From NCBI RefSeq assembly GCF_007830055.1, contig NZ_VLLE01000002.1, positions 321,953 through 385,952 on the forward strand: 64,000 bases of DNA, written 5' to 3'. Position numbers and translations under genes: made by a program. The notes beneath the pieces were generated by a model. That model saw only the letters and a program-made list of their open reading frames with translations, was not told the DNA's origin and did no database searches. This document shows positions 25,232 to 34,567 of the stretch, piece after piece (within the stretch, counting starts at the first letter, position 1; each line of letters starts with the position of its first letter). Source of the stretch: Lacibacter cauensis (lineage in GTDB: Bacteria; Bacteroidota; Bacteroidia; Chitinophagales; Chitinophagaceae).

Positions 25232-27949
25232 CTATCTGCTCAAACAACAGAAAAAGTCTATCTCTCCGGCACAGGCAGTGATCAAACCGTACAATGGGAT
25301 TTCTTTTGCACAGGTGGTATGAATGCCAACAAGTGGACAAAGATTGCTGTGCCAAGCTGCTGGGAATTGCAAGGCTTTGGTAAATACGATTATGGTTTTG
25401 CAAAAGACAGTGTGCGTGGAAGAGAAAAGGGTTTGTACAAACATCGGTTTAATGTGCCTGTCAACTGGAAAGGTAAGGTCATCAACATCGTGTTTGAAGG
25501 TGTGATGACCGATGCAGAAGTAAAAGTAAACGGCAAATCTGCAGGGGAAGTACATCAAGGCGCATTTTATGCTTTCAAATACGACATCAGCAAATTGCTC
25601 AACTACGGAAAAGAAAACTTACTTGAAGTAAGCGTTGCCAAACATTCAGCCAATCAATCGGTGAATGAAGCCGAACGCAAAGCCGATTTTTGGATATTTG
25701 GCGGCATCTTCCGCCCGGTGTGGTTGGAAGTGTTGCCTGCAGTGCATATAGAGCAGGTGGCGATCAATGCAAAGGCAGATGGGAATTTTTCAGCCAACAT
25801 CAAAACAAACGTAGCTCCTGAATCAGTAACAATACAACTGTATTCCTCAGCTAATGAAAAATTTGGTAACCCTATTGCGATGCAATGGGATAAGGCAAGT
25901 AACGCTATTACTGTAAAGAATCAATTCGCTTCTCCCAAGCAATGGAATGCAGAATCGCCTGTACTATACAAAGCAGTTATTGCAATTTATAAGAATGGTA
26001 AAGAGTTGCATACTGTTACAAAACAATTCGGTTTCCGTACCGTAGAAGTTAAACAGCGTGATGGTATTTATGTAAACGGTGTGAAGGTGAAAATGAAAGG
26101 AGTGAACCGTCATGCATTTCGTCCGGAGTCAGGAAGAACCACGAGCAAACAAATCAGCATTGAAGATGTATTGCTAATGAAAGAAATGAACATGAATGCA
26201 GTGCGGATGAGTCATTATCCACCCGATGATCATTTCTTGGATGTATGTGATTCGCTTGGTTTGTTTGTGATGGATGAGCTTGCTGGCTGGCATGGTAACT
26301 ATGATGAGCCAACAGGAAAAAAGTTATTGAAAGAAATGATCGATCATGATGTGAATCATCCATCCATCATCTTCTGGGCAAACGGCAACGAAGGCGGACA
26401 CAATTTGGCGCTCGATAAATACTTTACTGAGTTCGATATTCAACAACGGCCTGTGGTGCACCCTTGGCAGTTGTTTGGCGGCTTTGATACACAGCATTAC
26501 CGTGAGTACAATTATGGTATCGGCAATTATGAGAACGGAAAAGACATTGTTATGCCGACAGAATTTTTACACGGACAGTTTGATGGTGGGCATGGTGCAG
26601 GCATTGAAGATTATTGGGAAAAGATGTGGCACAACCCGTTAAGTGCAGGAGGTTTTCTCTGGGACTTTGCCGATAATGCTGTTGTACGAAAAGATAAGAA
26701 CGATTCATTGGATACTGATAAGCATCGTGCAGCAGATGGTATTGTTGGTCCGCACCACGAAAAAGAAACAAGCTTTTATACCATCAAAGAAGTATGGAGC
26801 CCGGTGTTTTTTGAACGCAGAGAAATTGCAGAAGGTTTCGATGGAAAACTGAACATTGAGAATCGCTATCATTATACCAGTACAAAAGAATGTTCTTTCA
26901 GCTGGAAGCTGAAACGTTTTGATATAGCCACATCAAAAGAAACAGAAGGCATAGCAACAGCGCCGGATATTCAACCCGGCGCAAAAGGAGTGGTACAAAT
27001 TCCCTTGCCAGCAGACTGGAAAAATTATGATGTGCTGTATGTAACAGTGAAAGACCGTTACCAAAAAGAATTGTTTACCTGGAGTTTCCCGATCAGTAGT
27101 CCTGCAACAACAGGCGCAAGAATGATTGTTAAAGAAGGCAACAATATCATTACTACTTCAGAAAAAGATTCATTGCTCACTGTTACAGTAAAGGATGTAA
27201 TGGTTGTACTGAATAAAAACAATGGCTTATTAGTTTCAGTAAAGAACAGTAAGGGCGAATTGCCTTTTAACAATGGCCCGGTGTTACAGGAAGGAGCGAA
27301 CAACTTTAAAGGATTCAAACAATACAAAGAAGGAAACAAGCTTGTGCTGGAATCTTCTTTCAACCAAAAAGAAAGTTACAACACACTCAAGTGGACGATC
27401 TATCCTTCGGGCTGGGTACAGTTGCAGGTGAATTATTTCCCTGCTGCTTACTTTACCAATTTCGCAGGCATCAATTTTTCTTTCCCTGAAAACGAAATTC
27501 AATCGGTCACTTATATGGGCGATGGTCCTTATAGAGTTTGGAAAAACCGTTTGAAAGGAAACCAGTTTGGCGTGTGGACTAAAACGTACAATAACACCGA
27601 AGCAGGTGAAGCGCCGTGGATCTATCCGGAGTTTAAAGGATATCATTCCAATTTCTATGGTGGTTATTTCTTTACCCAAACAAATCGTTTCACCGTTGTA
27701 ACCGAAACTGAAGGTTTGTTCCTGCGACTGTTGACACCTGCATGGAAAACCGATCAGTGGCATAATTATGAACCGTTGTTCCCTTCAGGTGATATTTCAT
27801 TTATGAATGGCATCAGCAGCATTGGCAGTAAAACACAACGCAACGAAACAACAGGCCCAATGGGCAGCAAGAATATTTTTTACGATTACGAAAAAGATCC
27901 CTCAAGGGCTTTGCACATCAACTTATACTTTAACTTTTCTGCACAATAA
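25172..27949 (+). CDS. Secreted glycoside hydrolase family 2 enzyme
   Basis: Predicted GH2 exo-enzyme on beta-galactosides, beta-uronides or alpha-L-arabinopyranosides of pectin. I start at 25172 (MFKYILAIAFF), which gives a signal peptide ending LSAQ; the frame continues upstream to 25127. It has a jelly-roll domain with WIFGGIFRPVWLE (about 170-182), an Ig-like domain, and a TIM barrel with acid/base in WANGNEGGHN (E near 409) and likely nucleophile in MPTEFLHG (E near 463). A large C-terminal beta-sandwich as in LacZ-type enzymes follows. About 925 residues. A different GH2 subfamily from the gene at 5097. Confidence 0.87.
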   Translation: MFKYILAIAFFIHHSLFTIHLSAQTTEKVYLSGTGSDQTVQWDFFCTGGMNANKWTKIAVPSCWELQGFGKYDYGFAKDSVRGREKGLYKHRFNVPVNWKGKVINIVFEGVMTDAEVKVNGKSAGEVHQGAFYAFKYDISKLLNYGKENLLEVSVAKHSANQSVNEAERKADFWIFGGIFRPVWLEVLPAVHIEQVAINAKADGNFSANIKTNVAPESVTIQLYSSANEKFGNPIAMQWDKASNAITVKNQFASPKQWNAESPVLYKAVIAIYKNGKELHTVTKQFGFRTVEVKQRDGIYVNGVKVKMKGVNRHAFRPESGRTTSKQISIEDVLLMKEMNMNAVRMSHYPPDDHFLDVCDSLGLFVMDELAGWHGNYDEPTGKKLLKEMIDHDVNHPSIIFWANGNEGGHNLALDKYFTEFDIQQRPVVHPWQLFGGFDTQHYREYNYGIGNYENGKDIVMPTEFLHGQFDGGHGAGIEDYWEKMWHNPLSAGGFLWDFADNAVVRKDKNDSLDTDKHRAADGIVGPHHEKETSFYTIKEVWSPVFFERREIAEGFDGKLNIENRYHYTSTKECSFSWKLKRFDIATSKETEGIATAPDIQPGAKGVVQIPLPADWKNYDVLYVTVKDRYQKELFTWSFPISSPATTGARMIVKEGNNIITTSEKDSLLTVTVKDVMVVLNKNNGLLVSVKNSKGELPFNNGPVLQEGANNFKGFKQYKEGNKLVLESSFNQKESYNTLKWTIYPSGWVQLQVNYFPAAYFTNFAGINFSFPENEIQSVTYMGDGPYRVWKNRLKGNQFGVWTKTYNNTEAGEAPWIYPEFKGYHSNFYGGYFFTQTNRFTVVTETEGLFLRLLTPAWKTDQWHNYEPLFPSGDISFMNGISSIGSKTQRNETTGPMGSKNIFYDYEKDPSRALHINLYFNFSAQ

Positions 27950-27951
27950 CA

Positions 27952-30900
27952 ATGAAACGAATTATAACCTTACTTGTTCTGTTTATTTCTGTTCAGCAGT
28001 TAACTGCACAGGTAACAGTGAGTAATCTCCGCTGCGAAATGCTGGTGAACCCGCAGGGTATTGATGTGAAACAACCACGCCTCAGCTGGCAGTTACAAAG
28101 TAATCTCCGAAATGTGGTGCAGACAAGCTATCAGATTCTTGTAAGCAGCACCCCGCAAAACCTGCAACAGAACAAAGGTGATGTGTGGAACTCGGGCAAC
28201 ATCAGCAGCAATCAATCCTTGCATGTACCATACAAGGGTGCAGAACTCAAGCCAGGTAAAACCTATTACTGGAAAGTGCTGGTGCAGACGAATAAAGGCA
28301 AAGCGCTTGCTGCACAAACTGCTTTCTTCTCCACGGGACTTACAGCTGAATTATGGAAAGCAAAATGGATTGGTTACGATAAAGCATCCTCATGGGACAG
28401 TGTTACGCAATGGAGCCGCTTAAGTGCAAGATACCTGCGCAAAGAATTTGCAAGCAAGCCTGCAGTAAAACGTGCAACCGTTTATCTCTCCGGGTTGGGT
28501 ATGTATGAACTGTACATCAATGGGAAAAAGATCGGCGACCAGGTGCTTGCACCAAACCCGACTGATTACCGCAAAACTTATTTCTACAATACGCATAATG
28601 TAACCAGGCAGATCAAAGCTGGCAACAATGCCATTGCAACGGTGTTGGGCAATGGCCGTTTTTTTACCATGCGTCAGAATTACAAAACACATAAGCATAA
28701 CACATTCGGTTTTCCGAAACTGTTGTTGCAGTTAGAAATTGAATATACAGATGGAACAACGAAAACGATTGTGAGTGATGAAAGCTGGAAGCTGAATGTG
28801 GATGGCCCCATCCGTACCAACAATGAATATGATGGCGAAGAGTATGATGCTCGTAAAGAATTTATTGGCTGGACGAATGCCGGCTTCAACGACAGCAAAT
28901 GGATGCAGCCTGAATTGGTAGAAGCACCAACAGGAAAGATGGTGGCACAAATGAGCGAACCAATGAAAGTGATGCAAACCATCAAACCCGTTTCCATTAA
29001 AAAAACTGCGAGCGGAAAATATATCCTTGATATGGGACAGAATTTTGCAGGATGGATCAAACTGCAAAACATCAACGGCAAAAAAGGAGAGAAGATCACT
29101 TTACGATTTGCAGAAAGCTTGCAATCGAACGGCGATATTTTTGTAGCGAACCTAAGAGATGCGAAGGTCACAAATGTCTACACCTTTGGTAACTCCCCTT
29201 TAGGGGATGGGGGTTGGCAACCTTCTTTTGTGTACAATGGTTTCCGTTATGTGGAAGTATCAACATTTCCCGGCACACCAACCATCAATCAGTTTGAAGG
29301 AAAGCTGGTGTATGATGCTTTGGAAACAACAGGATCGTTTCAAACTGCAAACGCAACACTCAATCGTATTTATCAAAACGCATGGTGGGGCATTGCATCG
29401 AATTACAAAGGTATGCCGGTTGATTGTCCGCAACGCAACGAACGTCAACCATGGTTAGGCGATCGTACGGTTGGCTCACAGGGCGAAAGCTATGTATTCA
29501 ACAATGCTACTTTGTATGCAAAGTGGATGCAGGATATAGAAGATAGTCAAACAGAAGAAGGAAGCATTCCCGATGTAGCGCCTGCCTTCTGGAATTATTA
29601 CAGCGATGATGTAACATGGCCTGCTGCCTATTTCTTCGTTACAAATAATTTATACAACCAGTTTGGTGATGTTACGCCGATTCAGAAACATTATCCATCG
29701 ATGAAGAAATGGATGCTGTACATGAAGAGTAAGTACATGAAGAATTACATCATCACCCGTGATAAATATGGTGATTGGTGTGTGCCGCCGGAAAGTCTGA
29801 ACCTCATTCATGCAAAAGACAGCAACCGTTTAACGGATGGTAAACTGATTGCAACCGCTTACTATTACAAGTTGCTGTCGTATATGCAACGCTTTGCCAA
29901 CATCACGGACAATACAGATGATGCGAAGTATTATGGCTTGTTGAGCGATAGTATCCGCACTGCCTTTCAACAGGAGTTTTACAATCCAAAACTGAAGCAA
30001 TACAGTAACAATACAGTTACTGCAAACTTATTAGCGTTGTATTTTGGTATTTGTCCCGATTCGTTGCGAGCACCTGTGTTTGAAAAAATAAGGCATAAAG
30101 TGCATGTAGAAAATCATGGGCATATCAGCACAGGTCTCATCGGTTCACAATGGATCATGCGTGGGTTGACCGAATATGGTTATGCTGATCTGGCGTACAT
30201 CATGGCATCCAACAAAACTTATCCCAGCTGGGGTTATATGGTGGAAAATGGTGCGACCACGATCTGGGAATTGTGGAATGGCAATACAGCCGATCCCGGT
30301 ATGAACAGTCAGAACCATGTGATGTTGCTCGGCGATCTGCTCACCTGGTTCTATGAAAATCTGGCTGGCATCCGCACCAACAAAACAGATGTGGCGTTCA
30401 AGAAGATCATCATGAAACCAACCATACCTGCAGGTTTGGATTTTGTAAAAGCATCGTACAACAGTTTTCATGGTTTGATCAAAAGTGAATGGAAAAATTC
30501 TGTCGATCAATTTGAATGGAAGATCAGCATCCCTGCCAACACATCGGCAACGGTTTATATTCCTGCAAACAGCGTGGAAGAAATTACGGAGAGCGGTTTG
30601 TCTATTGCCAACAGCAAAGACATCAAGTTCATGAAAGAAGATGATGGAGCTGTGGTGCTGGAGATTGCATCGGGCAACTACACCTTCATCCGCAACAAAC
30701 AATTCAAAAAAGGAATTGTAAAAGATGAATTCATTTTTGAGCGTGCAAGCTTTCCTGAGAGCCATGCGGCAACAATTGCAGAAACACCGGAAGGATTGAT
30801 TGCTGCATGGTTTGGTGGTACGAAAGAAGGTTACAAGGATGTGTGCATCTGGACAAGTCATTTCAAAAACGGTAAATGGACTGAACCTGCAAAAGTTGCT

Positions 30901-31749
30901 GATGGGGTGATGAATGATACATTACGTTATCCAACATACAATCCTGTTTTGTTTTATGCACCGAATGACGAGTTGTTGTTGTTTTATAAGATAGGCCCCA
31001 ACGTTGCAGGCTGGACGGGCTGGATGAAACGCAGCAAAGACAACGGCCACACATGGAGCGAACGGGAAGCATTACCTGAAGGATTTTTAGGTCCGATTAA
31101 AAACAAACCCGAACTCATCAACGGCGTTTTGCTTTGTCCGAGCAGTACCGAAAAAACAGGTTGGAAAGCACATATCGAATTCACAACAGATTTCGGCAAA
31201 ACATGGACGAAAACAGATGCGATCAACGATCCGAAAATTTTACAAGCCATTCAACCAAGTATTTTAAAATATGCAGATGGCCGTTTGCAGATTCTTTGCA
31301 GAAGCCGCAACACCACATTGAACGAAAGCTGGAGTACAGACGGTGGTAAAACATGGAGCACCATGCAGGCATCAGCATTGCCGAATAACAATTCAGGAAC
31401 CGATGCCGTAACACTGAAAGATGGAAGACAATTGCTCGTGTACAATCATAATTTGCCAAACTCATCATGGGTAAATGGGAAAGGTCCACGTACGCCGTTG
31501 AATGTTGCAGTGAGTAAAGATGGGAAAGTGTGGAACGCAGCGTTGGTATTGGAAGATTCACCTATCAGCCAGTATTCCTATCCATCGGTGATTCAAACAA
31601 AAGATGGACTGGTGCATATTGTGTATACATGGCGGAGAGAGAAAGTGAAGCATGTGGTGGTTGATCCGAGTAAACTGGAGTTGAAAGAAATTGTGAATAA
31701 GCAATGGCCGGGAGCGAAAGAAGGAAGCGGGAAGACAACGGATGATTAA
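27952..31749 (+). CDS. GH78 alpha-L-rhamnosidase fused to a sialidase-like propeller
   Basis: A 1265-residue two-enzyme protein starting two bases after the previous stop. The signal peptide ends LTAQ. Residues about 20-915 are a full GH78 rhamnosidase with DCPQRNE at 491-497 (acid E497) and TTIWELW (base E773). Residues 921-1265 are a BNR/sialidase-type propeller with FPESHAATIAETPEG, Asp-box-like SKDNGHTWSE, TDFGKTWT and STDGGKTWS, and a YPSVIQTKDG strand. The fold pairs rhamnose removal with hydrolysis of a possible ulosonic acid. RG-II side chain C is rhamnosyl-Kdo, which would fit. A 23-base piece of a dispersed repeat is translated near residue 415. No internal start suggests two separate proteins. 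Confidence 0.85.
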   Translation: MKRIITLLVLFISVQQLTAQVTVSNLRCEMLVNPQGIDVKQPRLSWQLQSNLRNVVQTSYQILVSSTPQNLQQNKGDVWNSGNISSNQSLHVPYKGAELKPGKTYYWKVLVQTNKGKALAAQTAFFSTGLTAELWKAKWIGYDKASSWDSVTQWSRLSARYLRKEFASKPAVKRATVYLSGLGMYELYINGKKIGDQVLAPNPTDYRKTYFYNTHNVTRQIKAGNNAIATVLGNGRFFTMRQNYKTHKHNTFGFPKLLLQLEIEYTDGTTKTIVSDESWKLNVDGPIRTNNEYDGEEYDARKEFIGWTNAGFNDSKWMQPELVEAPTGKMVAQMSEPMKVMQTIKPVSIKKTASGKYILDMGQNFAGWIKLQNINGKKGEKITLRFAESLQSNGDIFVANLRDAKVTNVYTFGNSPLGDGGWQPSFVYNGFRYVEVSTFPGTPTINQFEGKLVYDALETTGSFQTANATLNRIYQNAWWGIASNYKGMPVDCPQRNERQPWLGDRTVGSQGESYVFNNATLYAKWMQDIEDSQTEEGSIPDVAPAFWNYYSDDVTWPAAYFFVTNNLYNQFGDVTPIQKHYPSMKKWMLYMKSKYMKNYIITRDKYGDWCVPPESLNLIHAKDSNRLTDGKLIATAYYYKLLSYMQRFANITDNTDDAKYYGLLSDSIRTAFQQEFYNPKLKQYSNNTVTANLLALYFGICPDSLRAPVFEKIRHKVHVENHGHISTGLIGSQWIMRGLTEYGYADLAYIMASNKTYPSWGYMVENGATTIWELWNGNTADPGMNSQNHVMLLGDLLTWFYENLAGIRTNKTDVAFKKIIMKPTIPAGLDFVKASYNSFHGLIKSEWKNSVDQFEWKISIPANTSATVYIPANSVEEITESGLSIANSKDIKFMKEDDGAVVLEIASGNYTFIRNKQFKKGIVKDEFIFERASFPESHAATIAETPEGLIAAWFGGTKEGYKDVCIWTSHFKNGKWTEPAKVADGVMNDTLRYPTYNPVLFYAPNDELLLFYKIGPNVAGWTGWMKRSKDNGHTWSEREALPEGFLGPIKNKPELINGVLLCPSSTEKTGWKAHIEFTTDFGKTWTKTDAINDPKILQAIQPSILKYADGRLQILCRSRNTTLNESWSTDGGKTWSTMQASALPNNNSGTDAVTLKDGRQLLVYNHNLPNSSWVNGKGPRTPLNVAVSKDGKVWNAALVLEDSPISQYSYPSVIQTKDGLVHIVYTWRREKVKHVVVDPSKLELKEIVNKQWPGAKEGSGKTTDD
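29193..29215. repeat. Fragment of the CTCCCC..AGGGGA..GGGGG repeat inside GH78 coding sequence
   Basis: CTCCCCTTTAGGGGATGGGG closely matches CTCCCCCTTCAGGGGACTTG at 40651-40670. It is in frame and codes for NSPLGDGGW just before the conserved PSFVYNGFRYVEV strand. In the GH78 at 9-2753 the same place reads KGDGEESW. Confidence 0.65.
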
Positions 31750-31751
31750 AC

Positions 31752-31938
31752 CCTCTTCTTCTCTCCCTAAAGGAAGAGTGTCTAACCACAGCCCTTGCTT
31801 TTCAACAATGTTGTGTACTAAATAAAAATCTGAAAATGTTGAATAGAAATATTGTGATGATGTGGTAGCTGAAATAGTTTAATCAAAATATACTGCACCG
31901 CTTCCTCTCTGAAGGAGAGGGAGAAGGTGGGAGAGGTT
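31752..31938. repeat. Composite dispersed repeat (MITE-like), intergenic copy
   Basis: This 193-base gap has no gene. It holds CTCTCCCTAAAGGAAGAG near the left end and CTTCCTCTCTGAAGGAGAGG near the right end. Near the left end it also has ACCACAGCCCTTGCTTTTCA then ACAATGTTGTG. The same internal block (CAGCCCCCGCTATTCTACAA then TGCTTTGTTG) occurs at 40580-40612. Inverted ends plus a conserved core suggest a small mobile element without coding capacity. Confidence 0.6.
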
Positions 31939-31942
31939 TACG

Positions 31943-33499
31943 ATGCACAATTTGCCATTTATCGATCTTGCAGTCATTGCACTTTACATGCTTGCCATGG
32001 TGGGCATTGGTTTTTATTTTTCACGCAGGAATAAAAACAGCGACCAGTTTACCAAAGCATCGGGACGAATTCCCGGCTGGGCCATTGGTCTTTCTATCTA
32101 CGCCACTTTTTTAAGCAGTAATACATTTTTAGGTGTGCCGGGGAAAGCATTCGGCAGCAACTGGAACGCATTTGTGTTCAGCATTTCCATGCCATTGGCT
32201 GCATGGGTGGCATCCAAATATTTTGTTCCGTTTTACAGAAGCACAGGTGAAATATCGGCGTACACACATTTGGAAAAACGGTTTGGTCCGTGGGCAAGAA
32301 CCTATGCGGTGGTTTGTTTTCTATTGACACAGTTTGCACGTATGGGTTCCATCTTCTTTGGTATTGCACTAAGTCTGCAGGCACTCACAGGTTTCAGTAT
32401 GCAATCCATCATGATCGTGATGGGCATCTGTATTATCATTTACACGGTGCTGGGTGGCATGGAAGCGGTGATCTGGACGGAAGTGGCACAAGGCATCATC
32501 AAAACATTGGGGGCGTTGCTGATTTTATTTTTAGTAGTGAATGATCTACCCGGCGGTTTTTCTACCATTATCAATGTAGCAACAGCAGATCATAAAACAA
32601 GTCTCGGCAGTTTCTCACCCAACTTTACCGAATCAACGTTCTGGGTAGTGTTGTTCTATGGCTTCTTCATCAACCTGAATAATTTCGGGATGGATCAGAA
32701 TTATATTCAACGTTATCATACTGCACAAACGGAGAAGCAGGCAGCGAAGTCCGTTTGGCTTTGTGTGTGGATGTATGTGCCTGCATCGTTATTGTTCTTC
32801 ATCATCGGCACTGCCTTGTATGCATTTTATCAAACACAACCCGGTTTGATTGATCCGGTGAAACTACAGGTAGCAGCCGAACGTTTAGGCGTAGCCGCAA
32901 ATGCACCCGAAGCAAAACAATTGGCTGCAACATTGGCACCTGCCGATTATGGCGATAAAGTATTACCGTTTTTCATGGTGAACAATATCCCGACAGGATT
33001 GGTTGGTTTGATCGTATCTGCCTTATTATCGGCTGCCATGAGTACCATCAGCAGTAATATGAATGCATCGGCTACTGTGTTTACGGTTGACATCTATCAG
33101 AAATATTTCAAACCCGATATCACCGATAAACGTAAACTCTTTTTGCTGCACGTATCAACCATTGTGTTTGGCGTAATTGGTTTGTGTACAGGTTTGGCGA
33201 TGATTGGTGCAAAGAGCCTGCTCGACATCTGGTGGGAGTTGAGTGGCATTTTCGCCGGTGGTATGCTTGGTTTGTTTTTGCTTGGACTCATCAGCCGGCA
33301 AACAAAAAATGCAGCAGCCATAACAGCCGTTATCATTGGCATCATTGTGATTTTGTGGATGACCTTCTCGGGTAAACTCAATGAAAATTATGCGTTCCTG
33401 AAAAATCCCTTGCACAAGAATATGGTCATTGTGGTGGGAACCTTGAGCATTTTCCTTACTGGCTTACTTATTACCAAACTCCGTCCTTCAAAACAGTAA
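31943..33499 (+). CDS. Sodium:solute symporter (SSS family)
   Basis: Predicted inner-membrane Na+-coupled importer with about 13 transmembrane helices over 518 residues. The first helix DLAVIALYMLAMVGIGFYF is typical of the family, followed by the SSS core with SALLSAAMSTISSNMNA (about 355-371), which carries the sodium-site serines. It sits directly ahead of the aldolase/dehydrogenase/kinase cassette, so it likely brings in the substrate of that cassette. Some SSS transporters import sialic acid, a 2-keto-3-deoxy acid, which suits the ulosonic-acid reading. Substrate not determinable from sequence. Confidence 0.88.
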   Translation: MHNLPFIDLAVIALYMLAMVGIGFYFSRRNKNSDQFTKASGRIPGWAIGLSIYATFLSSNTFLGVPGKAFGSNWNAFVFSISMPLAAWVASKYFVPFYRSTGEISAYTHLEKRFGPWARTYAVVCFLLTQFARMGSIFFGIALSLQALTGFSMQSIMIVMGICIIIYTVLGGMEAVIWTEVAQGIIKTLGALLILFLVVNDLPGGFSTIINVATADHKTSLGSFSPNFTESTFWVVLFYGFFINLNNFGMDQNYIQRYHTAQTEKQAAKSVWLCVWMYVPASLLFFIIGTALYAFYQTQPGLIDPVKLQVAAERLGVAANAPEAKQLAATLAPADYGDKVLPFFMVNNIPTGLVGLIVSALLSAAMSTISSNMNASATVFTVDIYQKYFKPDITDKRKLFLLHVSTIVFGVIGLCTGLAMIGAKSLLDIWWELSGIFAGGMLGLFLLGLISRQTKNAAAITAVIIGIIVILWMTFSGKLNENYAFLKNPLHKNMVIVVGTLSIFLTGLLITKLRPSKQ

Positions 33500-33580
33500 A
33501 ATTGTACAGCAGAAAAGTGAAATGCTACATTGTAAACCCGTGCCGATAAAGTCAAATTTATGCATTAAATAAAGGTTGTT

Positions 33581-34558
33581 ATGCCCGATAAAAAATTTGT
33601 CCCGGTAATGATCACCCCATACAATCTCAAAGCAGAGGTTGATCTGGATGTAGTAAGTATATTGGTTGAGTTTTATTTAGCGGCCGGCGTAAAAGGTTTT
33701 TTCGCCAACTGTCTCAGCAGCGAAATGTTCAGCATAACAGAAAGTGAGCGTTTGAATTTAACCGCACATATTGTAAAACAGGTAAGAGGTCGTGTGCCTG
33801 TAGTGGCAACAGGCTCGTTTGGGTTGACCATTGCCGATAAAGCACAGTTTACCAAAAAGATTTACGATACTGGAATTGATGCGGCGATCATGATCACCGG
33901 TCATTTTGCAAAGGAAGAAGACAGTGACGACATTCTGCTCCGCAATTTTGAACAGATGTTTTTGGCCACCGGCAATATACCGTTGGGTATGTACGAATGT
34001 CCGGCTCCTTACAAACGCATCATCACGAACGATGTGTTCCGTCAACTGCTTTCGGCAAACCGGTTGATCTATCACAAAGACACATCCATCACACACGAAA
34101 ATGTAAAAGGTAAACTCGATATACTGGCTTCAACGCCAAATAACATGGAGTTTTACGATGCACATACACCCAATGCAGCGTTTAGTCTGCAGCAAGGCGC
34201 AAAAGGGATGTCGTCTATCTCCGGTAATTTTTATCCGGAAGTAATGGTGTGGATGGTGAACAATGCAAACAATCCCGATAAAAAGGAAGAAGTAAAATGG
34301 TTGCAGGAAGAGTTGACAAAAGTGGATCCGTTGATTCATATTGCATACCCCATGTGTTCGAAATATTTTTTACAGAAGAGAGGATTGCCTGTGCGAACTA
34401 TCAGCCGTGCAGTTGCCACCAAGTTAACACCTGAACAACGACAAACATTAGATGATATATACGATCGTTTCCGGCACTGGTGCGAAAAACTGGGCATCCA
34501 GCAAGTAGATATTCCATCCATTATAGGATCGAACAGTTTGCAGGAAACCGTTTATTAA
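33581..34558 (+). CDS. DHDPS/NAL-family aldolase A, atypical active-site loop
   Basis: Predicted class I TIM-barrel aldolase forming or cleaving a pyruvate-derived bond. The Schiff-base lysine is K166 in IYHKDTS and the catalytic tyrosine is Y138 in MYECPAPY. Where most members have G(T/S)TGE, this protein has ANCLSSEMFS, so the carboxylate-binding loop differs. Length 325 is slightly long. It leads a tight gene set: nine bases to the Fe-alcohol dehydrogenase. A catabolic 2-keto-3-deoxy-acid aldolase role (Dha or Kdo) is inferred from context, because lysine synthesis genes are absent nearby and a second family member is two genes on. Confidence 0.82.
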   Translation: MPDKKFVPVMITPYNLKAEVDLDVVSILVEFYLAAGVKGFFANCLSSEMFSITESERLNLTAHIVKQVRGRVPVVATGSFGLTIADKAQFTKKIYDTGIDAAIMITGHFAKEEDSDDILLRNFEQMFLATGNIPLGMYECPAPYKRIITNDVFRQLLSANRLIYHKDTSITHENVKGKLDILASTPNNMEFYDAHTPNAAFSLQQGAKGMSSISGNFYPEVMVWMVNNANNPDKKEEVKWLQEELTKVDPLIHIAYPMCSKYFLQKRGLPVRTISRAVATKLTPEQRQTLDDIYDRFRHWCEKLGIQQVDIPSIIGSNSLQETVY

Positions 34559-34567
34559 ACAAAGAAT

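Noticed and set aside
30145-30861. 238-codon open frame on the minus strand
   Set aside because: It lies opposite the GH78-propeller fusion, is rich in His/Cys/Phe, and has no recognisable domain; it is a shadow of a strongly coding frame.
27952-31749. Two separate genes (GH78 and sialidase-like) joined by a missed stop
   Set aside because: The frame is continuous, there is no start codon with context at the junction, and the linker (KQFKKGIVKDE) reads as normal protein.
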